Assembly (NCBI GenBank): GCA_009700405.1
Contig: WLMD01000013.1
Span: 1-22,404 of the forward strand
DNA from: Actinomycetota bacterium
GTDB lineage: Bacteria; Actinomycetota; Actinomycetes; Nanopelagicales; Nanopelagicaceae
Length of the DNA stretch: 22,404 nt
Direction of reading: 5' to 3'
The notes beneath the pieces were generated by a model. The model did no database searches. It was not told where the DNA came from and saw only the letters and a list, made by a program, of their open reading frames with translations. Of this stretch, positions 16,027 to 22,404 are shown in pieces. Both the position numbers and the translations under genes were made by a program. Every line of letters starts with the position of its first letter. Positions within the stretch are counted from its first letter, which is position 1.

Positions 16027-16581
16027 ATGAATACGAATAAACATTTGAGATTTGCGGTTCTCGGGATATCGGTCTTTCTTTTATTAGTGGTAGCCGTCCC
16101 ATCTAGTCAGGCACATAGCAGTGTTTTAACTTCTAATCCTTCCTCTGGGGCTGTGGTATCCGTTATGCCAGATACGGTCGCAATCGAATTTGATGAGGAT
16201 TTGATTGTCATTGGAAGTGCCAAGACGAATGTAATTCAAATTACTGACGAAGCTGGGGTACGCATTGATGATGGAGTCGCTACAACCTCTGGCGCGACCC
16301 TAACAGTTGGCATTAAGGATCTTTCAAGCGAAGGGGTTGTAAATGTTGCTTGGAGAGTCGTGTCCAGTGATGGACATCCGGCCGAAGGCACGTATCAATT
16401 TAGTGTTTCTGCAGGGGCCTCAACGGGAACCTCACCTGAAGTAGTTAGCCCGGCAGTCACTCCTGATAAAAAAGATAACTTTCTAGTGCGCCATCGCGAG
16501 CACATCTATCTAGTTCTCGGAGCTCTTATTTTTATTGGCATTTGGGCGGAATTCGATCGACGTAGAAAACTTCTCGATTGA
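16027..16581 (+). CDS. copC: CopC/YobA-type copper-binding protein with C-terminal membrane anchor
   Basis: A secreted copper-binding protein, 184 residues. A signal peptide (hydrophobic core at about 8-25) ends in SQA, so that cleavage would leave His30 as the mature N-terminus. CopC proteins bind Cu(II) with this N-terminal His plus an Asp-x-His pair, and the pair is present as Asp115-Gly-His117 in SSDGHPAEGTYQF. The immunoglobulin-like domain runs from about 30 to 128. A Ser/Thr/Pro linker and a membrane helix (about 159-173) with a basic cytoplasmic tail follow, so the protein is held on the outer face of the membrane. The start at ATG 16027 gives a clean signal peptide; the frame is open upstream to 15832, but that overlaps the SAF gene. 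The CopD partner is absent. YeiH follows after 13 bases. Confidence 0.88.
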   Translation: MNTNKHLRFAVLGISVFLLLVVAVPSSQAHSSVLTSNPSSGAVVSVMPDTVAIEFDEDLIVIGSAKTNVIQITDEAGVRIDDGVATTSGATLTVGIKDLSSEGVVNVAWRVVSSDGHPAEGTYQFSVSAGASTGTSPEVVSPAVTPDKKDNFLVRHREHIYLVLGALIFIGIWAEFDRRRKLLD

Positions 16582-16585
16582 GGAG
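16580..16585 (+). promoter_or_regulatory. Ribosome binding site of the yeiH-like gene
   Basis: GAGGAG overlaps the copC stop codon and lies 9 bases before the ATG at 16595. It supports that start rather than the TTG at 16535, which would lie inside copC. Confidence 0.6.
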
Positions 16586-16594
16586 TTATTGCTT

Positions 16595-17596
16595 ATGAGT
16601 AAGAGTGTTCTTAATAAATTTCCAGGATTAGCCCTAATCGGAGCGCTAACTGGAATTGCGTTCCTGATTAATTCGTTCCAACCCGCGATAAGCCCTTTGG
16701 CGCTTTGTGTCGCGTTAGGATTTATTGTTGCAAACTTTACGGTATGGCCAGATTGGGCGGCACCTGCGAATAATTTTGCTTCTAAGAGATTACTTCGAAT
16801 TGGTATTGCCCTTTTGGGGGCGCAGGTAAGCATTGCGTCATTGCGAGCCATCGGCCTCAAAGGATTACTCACTGTACTTGTCGTGGTCATTTTCACAATA
16901 TTTGGAATCTTGCTGTTGTCCAAACTCTTTGGGATGACAGGTGACCTTGGGTTGCTAATTGGCATTGGTTTTGGAATTTGCGGCGCAACAGCGGTGGCTG
17001 CAATTCGACCTCAAACTCGAGCCACTGAAGAAGAAACCTCTTACGCAATAGCGCTTATCTCTCTCTGCGGAACCCTTTCGATTGTAGTTTTACCTTTTCT
17101 TGGCCACCTGATGCATTTAAGTGATCGCACATTTGGCGCATGGGCAGGGGCTGCAGTTCATGATGTTGGTCAAGTGGTCGCAACTGCATCGGTGTGGAGT
17201 CCAGCAGCTATATCAGCAGCAATTGTAATTAAATTATCTCGGGTCTGTTTGTTGGCGCCAATCGTGCTGACTCTTTCATTTCGCCATCGAAAGTACCTTA
17301 AGAGCCAGGGCAAGAGCGAAAATGCCAGTGCAAGAATCCCGTTTATTCCATTTTTTGTCTTGGGTTTTATCGCTGTTGCAATACTTCAAAATGTTCTGAC
17401 AGTTCCCACACATGTTCATGATGACCTTGTTCTTGCTAGCAAGATTCTTATTGGAGCAGGTTTGGTTGCTTTGGGGTCCGGCGTCCGATGGAAGTCAATC
17501 CGATCCATTGGACCGCGCCCACTATTTATGGGAATGATTGCTTGGGTTATTGTGGCAGGCGTATCTCTTGCCGCAGTACGAATCAGCGGAATGTGA
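16595..17596 (+). CDS. yeiH: YeiH-family putative sulfate exporter (UPF0324)
   Basis: A polytopic membrane protein of the YeiH family, annotated by homology as a putative sulfate exporter; the true substrate of most members is unproven. It has 333 residues and about 10 hydrophobic segments. Family signatures are ALCVALGFIVAN in the second helix, RIGIALLGAQVS, GIGFGICGATAVAAI, and WAGAAVHDVGQVVATASVW with the conserved His-Asp. The start is ATG 16595, chosen for the GAGGAG site. It follows copC by 13 bases and is probably co-transcribed with it. It ends 50 bases before the DapA-family gene, which has its own promoter. Confidence 0.88.
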   Translation: MSKSVLNKFPGLALIGALTGIAFLINSFQPAISPLALCVALGFIVANFTVWPDWAAPANNFASKRLLRIGIALLGAQVSIASLRAIGLKGLLTVLVVVIFTIFGILLLSKLFGMTGDLGLLIGIGFGICGATAVAAIRPQTRATEEETSYAIALISLCGTLSIVVLPFLGHLMHLSDRTFGAWAGAAVHDVGQVVATASVWSPAAISAAIVIKLSRVCLLAPIVLTLSFRHRKYLKSQGKSENASARIPFIPFFVLGFIAVAILQNVLTVPTHVHDDLVLASKILIGAGLVALGSGVRWKSIRSIGPRPLFMGMIAWVIVAGVSLAAVRISGM

Positions 17597-17610
17597 TCCA
17601 AGAGCCCTCG

Positions 17611-17639
17611 TTGATTAACTAGTCCGCAAGCACTAAATT
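17611..17639 (+). promoter_or_regulatory. Sigma70-type promoter of the DapA-family operon
   Basis: TTGATT (17611-17616), a 17-base spacer and TAAATT (17634-17639) form the best promoter in the window. The -10 ends 7 bases before the ATG at 17647, so transcription would begin on or beside the A of the start codon. No Shine-Dalgarno sequence is present, consistent with a leaderless mRNA. Confidence 0.6.
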
Positions 17640-17646
17640 GCTCTCT

Positions 17647-18546
17647 ATGACAAAACCATGGCATGGCATTCTGACTGCAACGGCAACACCATTTCGTAGC
17701 GACTTAAGTCTTGATTTTGAAAAATATGCCGAGCATATTCAATGGCTAGCCGCAAATGACACCCATGGCGCGATAACAAATGGTTCTCTAGGAGAGTATC
17801 AAGTACTCACACCAGAAGAGCGAGCAAAATTGCTTGTGACCGGAATAGAAGCTGCACCTAAAGGTTTCAATATCGTTGCTGGAGTAGGCGCTTATGGTGC
17901 AACAGAGTCACGCAAATGGGCTGAACATGCCGCCGAAGTTGGAGCAACAGCGCTGATGCTTTTGCCTCCGACCTCTTACAGAGCAAATGATGAAGAAGTT
18001 GTAGCCCACTATCGCGAAGTGGGAAAGGTCGGACTTCCGATTATCGCCTACAACAATCCCTTTGATACCAAGATCGATCTAGTCCCAGAGCTCGTAGCAA
18101 AAATCGCTGATGCAGTTGAAAACGTAGTCGCAATTAAAGAGTTTTCTGGAGATGTTCGCAGAGTCTGGAAGATTCATCATCATGCTCCTCGCATTGAAGT
18201 ACTTGTTGGTGCCGATGATGTTTTACTCGAGCTCGCTACAGGAGGAGTTGTTGGCTGGATCGCAGGTTTCCCAAATGCATTCCCTAAGGAATCAGCAGAG
18301 ATTTACAACTTAGCATTGGCTGGCAAATTCACAGAGGCGGCACCTGCGTATGCGGCCGTTCATAATCTCTTTATGTGGGACAGTCGCAAGGAATTTATTC
18401 AATCTATTAAATTAGCGATGGATGTTGTTGGTCGATACGGTGGTCCGACTCGTTTACCTCGCTTACCTTTGCCAGCAGCTGAAGAAGCTCAGTGTCGCAA
18501 AGACATTGCCCAAGCAATGGAGTTTTACGCAAAGCGAAAAAACTAA
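17647..18546 (+). CDS. DapA-family lyase, probable 1-pyrroline-4-hydroxy-2-carboxylate deaminase
   Basis: A Schiff-base (beta/alpha)8 enzyme of the dihydrodipicolinate synthase/N-acetylneuraminate lyase family, 299 residues. NGSLGEYQ is at 45-52 (the GTTGE region), Tyr135 in PIIAYNNP and the Schiff-base Lys164 in VVAIKEFSGD; GVGAYG and VGADDVLLELA are also typical. The gene after it encodes a proline-racemase-family epimerase, the classic partner in bacterial hydroxyproline catabolism. There the DapA-like enzyme deaminates 1-pyrroline-4-hydroxy-2-carboxylate to alpha-ketoglutarate semialdehyde. The assignment rests on this context and on resemblance to actinobacterial proteins of that type, not on a unique residue. 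The ATG at 17647 sits just after a good promoter; a TTG at 17638 overlaps the -10 box and is unlikely. A sugar-acid aldolase is the alternative. Confidence 0.85.
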   Translation: MTKPWHGILTATATPFRSDLSLDFEKYAEHIQWLAANDTHGAITNGSLGEYQVLTPEERAKLLVTGIEAAPKGFNIVAGVGAYGATESRKWAEHAAEVGATALMLLPPTSYRANDEEVVAHYREVGKVGLPIIAYNNPFDTKIDLVPELVAKIADAVENVVAIKEFSGDVRRVWKIHHHAPRIEVLVGADDVLLELATGGVVGWIAGFPNAFPKESAEIYNLALAGKFTEAAPAYAAVHNLFMWDSRKEFIQSIKLAMDVVGRYGGPTRLPRLPLPAAEEAQCRKDIAQAMEFYAKRKN

Positions 18547-18565
18547 CCGTAGTTTAGGTATCTAC

Positions 18566-19573
18566 ATGAGACCCAGTTTGCGGACCGTCACAACGGTTGA
18601 GTCACATACAGAAGGAATGCCAACTCGTGTTGTCACGAGCGGGGTAGAAACGATTCCAGGTTCGACCATGTTTGAGCGCCGTCAATATTTCTTGAAGAAC
18701 ATGGACTACATCCGGGAATGGTTGATGTATGAGCCTCGCGGGCATAGCGCAATGAGCGGCGCAATATTGCAACCACCTACTCGTCCCGATGCCGACTGGG
18801 GAGTTTTGTATATTGAAGTTTCCGGGTGTTTGCCGATGTGTGGTCATGGAACTATTGGTGTTGCTACCGTTTTGGTAGAAAAAGGATTGGTTAACGTTGT
18901 CGAACCAGTGACAACTATTCGGCTTGATACTCCTGCTGGCTTAGTCACCGTTGATGTGGCAGTCAAGAATGGTAAGGCCGAAAAAGTAACACTTACGAAT
19001 GTTCCATCATTTTCGATGGGTCTTGATCAAATAGTTGAAGTCCCGGGATTTGGGAAGATTACTTACGACATGGCCTTCGGCGGAAATTTCTATGCAATCA
19101 TCCCAATTGAAAGAATCGGCTTAGAGTTTGTCCGCGCGAATGGGCAGAAAATTCTCGATGCCGGATTAGCAATTTCCGATGCCATTAATGAACAGAACAG
19201 ACCAATTCATCCAGAAAATCCTGAGATTAACGTTTGTCATCACATTGATTTCATTGCTCCCGGCAGTGATGGGCCAATGCACTGGAAAAATGCAATGGCG
19301 ATTCACCCAGGATGGTTTGATCGCTCTCCTTGCGGAACAGGCACTAGTGCCCGCCTCGCTCAAATGGTTGCAAGAGGGTTATTTACCGACGATGATGTCT
19401 TGATGAATGAATCTTGGATTGGTTCACGATTTGAAGGACGAGTGCTCGAACACACTACTGTCGGAGGGCTTCCAGCAATTGTCCCGACCATCACCGGACG
19501 CGCCTGGGTCATGGGTGAAGCGACATGGACTCTCGATCCCGAGGATCCATTTCCACAAGGTTTTTTACTTTAA
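18566..19573 (+). CDS. Proline racemase family, probable 4-hydroxyproline 2-epimerase
   Basis: A cofactor-independent racemase, 335 residues, normal length. Both catalytic cysteines are present: Cys92 in MCGHGTIG and Cys256 in DRSPCGTGTSAR. The two-Cys pair distinguishes proline racemases and 4-hydroxyproline 2-epimerases from trans-3-hydroxyproline dehydratases, which have Thr at the second site. With the preceding DapA-like gene, epimerisation of trans-4-hydroxy-L-proline to cis-4-hydroxy-D-proline is the best guess; proline racemase proper is the alternative. The ATG at 18566 lies 19 bases after the upstream stop, with TAGG 7 bases before it. The frame is open back into the DapA-like gene (to 18422), but that extension does not match the family. 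Confidence 0.87.
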   Translation: MRPSLRTVTTVESHTEGMPTRVVTSGVETIPGSTMFERRQYFLKNMDYIREWLMYEPRGHSAMSGAILQPPTRPDADWGVLYIEVSGCLPMCGHGTIGVATVLVEKGLVNVVEPVTTIRLDTPAGLVTVDVAVKNGKAEKVTLTNVPSFSMGLDQIVEVPGFGKITYDMAFGGNFYAIIPIERIGLEFVRANGQKILDAGLAISDAINEQNRPIHPENPEINVCHHIDFIAPGSDGPMHWKNAMAIHPGWFDRSPCGTGTSARLAQMVARGLFTDDDVLMNESWIGSRFEGRVLEHTTVGGLPAIVPTITGRAWVMGEATWTLDPEDPFPQGFLL

Positions 19574-19597
19574 CTTCCTACACTTCGAAAGGTCATC

Positions 19598-20560
19598 ATG
19601 GAAAAAGTACGTTGGGGTTTCATTGGCGCAGGCAATATTGCAAAGAAGGCGCTATACCCGGCCTTAATGAAATCTGAAGTAGGCGAAATTTACGCCGTTG
19701 CAGGAATGGATGAAACAAGAGCAAAGGCGCTTTCACCATCTGGTCGCACTTATGATTCTTATGAAGCCCTCATCGCAGACCCCAATGTTGAAGCCGTTTA
19801 TATTTCACTACCCAACTCGCTACATATCCCATGGTCTATAAAAGCTATGGAGGCAGGTAAGCATGTTTTGTGCGAGAAGCCCGTTGCGATGAGTGCGGAT
19901 GAGTTACGCACCGCCATCGAAGTAAAAGAAAAGACTGGCCTGTACTTCATGGAGGCAAGTTGGAATCGCTGGCATCCTAGAACAATCCGATTCAAAGAAC
20001 TTTATGATTCTGGCATCATCGGAGAAGCTAAATCTATCCGCGCATGTTTTACTTATGACGGATTACCGATAGACAACATTCGTACCCTTCCTGAATTAGG
20101 AGGCGGCGGCACTTATGATCTCGGCCCCTACTCAACGGTTGCCCCATTATGGTTATTAGATTTTGCCCCTCATAGTGATATAGAAACTGAAGTTACATGG
20201 CACTCAAAAGGTACGGATGAAACCGTTCGAACCACATTTACGATAGGTAATGCGACAGCAGAGACAGTCACCTCGATGAATACTCCTGATACTTTGTACT
20301 TTGACGTCACGGGCGAGCATGGATCTCTATCAATGCCTGGAAATCATGCTTTCAATTCTCATAACGAGCCAAGCGCAATTGAGATTACCGTTAATGGAGT
20401 TAAGACGCTCGAGAATTTCGAAGCATGTGATCCCTACCAATTAATGGCGGATGATTTCTCGCGCAGAATTCGCGGTCAAGAAGGTTGGCTAATGCCTCTT
20501 TCGGAGTCCGTTGCATTTGCTGAATTCTTGGATGAAATATTCGAGACATTTAACAAATAG
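19598..20560 (+). CDS. Gfo/Idh/MocA-family NAD(P)-dependent oxidoreductase
   Basis: A two-domain dehydrogenase, 320 residues, cytosolic. The N-terminal Rossmann domain has GFIGAGNIAKKA (GxGxxA at 10-15). LCEKPVAM carries the conserved EKP at 93-95, and GGGTYDLGPYS corresponds to the GGGxxxDxGxY region of the dihydrodiol-dehydrogenase-like branch. The ATG at 19598 follows GAAAGG by 5 bases and lies 24 bases after the epimerase stop, so it belongs to the same operon. It may supply an oxidation step in the hydroxyproline-type pathway or process an unrelated sugar; the sequence alone cannot tell. Its last 85 bases are overlapped by the convergent nitronate-monooxygenase-like gene. Confidence 0.87.
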   Translation: MEKVRWGFIGAGNIAKKALYPALMKSEVGEIYAVAGMDETRAKALSPSGRTYDSYEALIADPNVEAVYISLPNSLHIPWSIKAMEAGKHVLCEKPVAMSADELRTAIEVKEKTGLYFMEASWNRWHPRTIRFKELYDSGIIGEAKSIRACFTYDGLPIDNIRTLPELGGGGTYDLGPYSTVAPLWLLDFAPHSDIETEVTWHSKGTDETVRTTFTIGNATAETVTSMNTPDTLYFDVTGEHGSLSMPGNHAFNSHNEPSAIEITVNGVKTLENFEACDPYQLMADDFSRRIRGQEGWLMPLSESVAFAEFLDEIFETFNK

Positions 20561-21969
20561 TTCACTGCCTCTTTCGCGCTCCACCCATTAGGAAAGACTT
20601 TTAGCATTTCGGTAACACCGCTGAGATCAGCACCTAAGGTCAAAAGCGGTTGTTCGACGTAGCCATCTCCACGCGTGTTGCCCAGACCAATATTGGCCAT
20701 GAGGCCGTTGCAAAGGCATTTGCGGCCGAGCGCATCTTCGGCAGTGCCGCCTTTCTTAATAAAAACATGTGTGGGCTCTGCAGAACACCGGTACCCGAGT
20801 GTGCCTGGAGAGCGCTCGTAAGGAACGCGTAAATATCCAAGGTCGCAAAGACGAGGTCGAGCTGCATAGAGAGGTGTTTCAGACAAAGTATTTTGAAGAG
20901 TCACAACCTTGAAAGGGAAACCTGTTGGAGATGCGAATGGATCAGTACGAACAACCAAACTTCCAGCACGCAATTCATCAATCATAATCTTGCGAAGTCC
21001 TTCATCAAGTCCAGTTTCAAAGGCAAGAGAAAAAAGAGTTCCAATTTGGACACCTGTTGCACCACTTGCCAAGGCAGATTGGACGTGTGCTGGCGTGGAA
21101 TATCCGCCGGCTAGCCAAAAGGGTAAACCGACTTTGGCGACCTTTTCAATATCTGCTTCATCGCGTGGTCCAAAAACTGGCTGACCATCATCATCAAGAA
21201 TCATTGTTCCTCGTGGAGGAGCGTTATGGCCGCCTGCGTTAAATCCTTCGATAACAAAACCATCCGGACGAGTTACTTCGTCTTTGGCTAGATATGTTGC
21301 GAGAATATGCGCGGAAATAATTGCTAAGAATTTTGGACGATGTAATGGTGGCAGATCAACACCTGTGAAAACTTTAGGGTGAAACGTAGATTTATATTGT
21401 GACGTTGCGCCATCGACGGCAATATTCAGCGATGCATTCTTATGCAGGGCAAGGTCATTAAGCATTTGTGGAATTTCAGCGGGAATTCCCGCACCCATCA
21501 GCACATAATCAACATCAGCTAACATTGCACCATAAGCGCCACTCGGTGTTGCCATCTGAATCTTCTCGAGGTAATTAATTCCAACTATTCCATCATGTCC
21601 TTCTTTGGCCAGCCATACTTCTGCAAAATTAGAAAGAACTAGAAGTTCAAGCGCCTCGGCATTTGGGCTAATTGTTAATTTAGAAACACTTGCATACTGA
21701 TGGCTTGGATCTCGCCCACCTTCATTGAAGTACCTGGCCATAACTCGTTCAGCCATTGCGGGTATAGGGAAAGCCCTAAGTGCTCTACGAAGGTCGCCCG
21801 TTACATCACCATCTTGTAAGCGTCTAGCAAAGACCGCATCAATGGCGGTTCCAGAAACAACACCTAATTGACCGGTTTGCGAAACAGCTCGAGCTAGTTG
21901 CCATGACGAGACAGCAATCCCCATGCCACCTTGAATGATGACGGGCAGGGTTTTTTCAGCGCTTATCAC
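20476..21969 (-). CDS. Nitronate monooxygenase-like FMN protein
   Basis: A (beta/alpha)8 flavoprotein of the 2-nitropropane dioxygenase/enoyl-reductase family, 497 residues, in the longer subgroup. FMN-binding marks are IIQGGMGIAVSSWQLA at 11-26, GGHNAPPRG at 246-254, LAGGY near 287-290 and GATGVQIGTLF at 303-313. A C-terminal extension holds Cys375, Cys395 (YRCSAEP) and Cys418/Cys420 (GRKCLCNGL), which could bind a metal or Fe-S cluster. Oxidation of nitronates is the family annotation; the real substrate of this subgroup is not known to me. It starts at GTG 21969 without a Shine-Dalgarno sequence. About 27 C-terminal residues, Ser/Asn-rich after YLLN, are encoded antisense to the Gfo/Idh/MocA gene and look like a readthrough extension. 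Confidence 0.83.
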   Translation of the reverse strand: MISAEKTLPVIIQGGMGIAVSSWQLARAVSQTGQLGVVSGTAIDAVFARRLQDGDVTGDLRRALRAFPIPAMAERVMARYFNEGGRDPSHQYASVSKLTISPNAEALELLVLSNFAEVWLAKEGHDGIVGINYLEKIQMATPSGAYGAMLADVDYVLMGAGIPAEIPQMLNDLALHKNASLNIAVDGATSQYKSTFHPKVFTGVDLPPLHRPKFLAIISAHILATYLAKDEVTRPDGFVIEGFNAGGHNAPPRGTMILDDDGQPVFGPRDEADIEKVAKVGLPFWLAGGYSTPAHVQSALASGATGVQIGTLFSLAFETGLDEGLRKIMIDELRAGSLVVRTDPFASPTGFPFKVVTLQNTLSETPLYAARPRLCDLGYLRVPYERSPGTLGYRCSAEPTHVFIKKGGTAEDALGRKCLCNGLMANIGLGNTRGDGYVEQPLLTLGADLSGVTEMLKVFPNGWSAKEAVNYLLNVSNISSKNSANATDSERGISQPS

Positions 21970-21983
21970 GTGGCAAGGGTAGC

Positions 21984-22036
21984 GGAGTGAAGAGAGTTGA
22001 ATTCCAAATACAGGGGAGTCAGCGCTCTCTCACCCC
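21984..22036. other. Imperfect inverted repeat between DUF779 and nitronate-monooxygenase-like genes
   Basis: GGAGTGAAGAGAG (21984-21996) can pair with CTCTCTCACCCC (22025-22036): 11 base pairs with one bulge and one mismatch, and a 28-base loop. It lies in the 71-base gap just upstream of the GTG start on the minus strand. No T-run follows it on either strand, so it is not a standard terminator. It could be a leader structure or chance. Confidence 0.25.
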
Positions 22037-22040
22037 AAAA

Positions 22041-22404
22041 TCAACCTTCGTAGGCTCCCGTAAGCACTGGAGAGTTCTCTAACAAAGCCCATTCCTCATC
22101 GGTAAAGAGTCTGGACCTAATAAGAAATCGGAAGCCTTCTGGAGCCTCTAAAGAGAATCCGGCACCTCTTCCAGGTACAAGATCAATCGTGAGATGGGTA
22201 TGTTTCCAATATTCAAATTGAGGAAGTGAAATCCACACTTTAATTGGTTCAGGAATCTGATCAATCACCAAATTGCCTAGGAAAACATCAGACCCACCAA
22301 CACGAAATTCGCCCGCCAGATAACACATGGGTGAAGATCCATCACAACAACCACCGGATTGATGAAACATTAAAGGACCATGCATCGTTGTTAGTTTTCG
22401 AAGA
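22041..22404 (-). CDS. DUF779-family protein (5' end outside window)
   Basis: A small protein of the DUF779 family, which is often encoded beside NAD-dependent aldehyde dehydrogenases and has no firmly assigned activity. The conserved signature HGPLMFHQSGGCCDGSSPMC carries three cysteines and a histidine that could bind metal. QFEYWKHTHLTIDLVPGRG and GFRFLIRSRLFTDEEW follow. An ATG at 22385 exists, but the frame stays open to the window edge and reads LRKLTT before it, matching the family's usual N-terminal region; I therefore treat the gene as cut off on the right. It lies upstream of the flavoprotein gene on the same strand, 71 bases apart. An aldehyde dehydrogenase beyond the edge is predicted, not seen. 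Confidence 0.87.
   Translation of the reverse strand, partial: LRKLTTMHGPLMFHQSGGCCDGSSPMCYLAGEFRVGGSDVFLGNLVIDQIPEPIKVWISLPQFEYWKHTHLTIDLVPGRGAGFSLEAPEGFRFLIRSRLFTDEEWALLENSPVLTGAYEG

Noticed and set aside
18422..18565. Longer start for the epimerase inside the DapA-like gene
   Set aside because: The extension is out-of-frame DapA-like sequence; the family N-terminus begins at ATG 18566.
1..22404. Search for tRNAs, rRNA, CRISPR arrays, insertion sequences, toxin-antitoxin or phage genes
   Set aside because: None seen; all gaps are short and no direct-repeat array or transposase-like frame is present.

Overview
The window is one continuous, very compact stretch of bacterial chromosome. It holds 16 protein-coding genes, two of them cut by the window edges. 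No gap exceeds about 125 bases, and I see no RNA gene, insertion sequence, integrase, CRISPR array or rearrangement scar. The order mfd, SurA-like lipoprotein, mazG is typical of Actinomycetota. The protein style, a base composition near balance (mid-40s percent G+C by eye) and the extreme packing suggest a streamlined low-GC actinobacterium, for example a freshwater Nanopelagicales (acI) relative. That placement is inference.

Left third (1-8344), mostly housekeeping: the 3' half of a TrpB2-type tryptophan synthase beta chain; phosphoenolpyruvate carboxylase (ppc) on the minus strand; and, diverging from it, mfd, a SurA-N lipoprotein and mazG. The last three are coupled by 4-base stop/start overlaps.

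Middle (8334-15915), catabolic or accessory: a minus-strand pair of an FGGY sugar kinase and a PLP enzyme that closely resembles sphingosine-1-phosphate lyase; a divergent short-chain dehydrogenase; then a minus-strand operon of a SAF-domain protein, two UxaA-type hydro-lyase subunits and an APC amino-acid permease. The two UxaA-type proteins look like reciprocally decayed paralogs: each keeps the conserved block that the other has lost. The permease has a good ribosome-binding site with no canonical start codon behind it.

Right third (16027-22404): a CopC-type copper protein and a YeiH-type exporter; then a plus-strand operon of a DapA-family lyase, a two-cysteine proline-racemase-family epimerase and a Gfo/Idh/MocA oxidoreductase. 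The first two match steps of trans-4-hydroxy-L-proline catabolism, but the usual flavin oxidase is absent. A nitronate-monooxygenase-like flavoprotein converges on this operon with an 85-base antisense overlap. A DUF779 gene, a family often found beside aldehyde dehydrogenases, runs off the right edge.

Several genes (ppc, the SAF gene, copC, the DapA-family gene) have a -10-like hexamer about 6-8 bases before the start codon and little or no Shine-Dalgarno sequence. This suggests leaderless transcripts, which are common in Actinomycetota.
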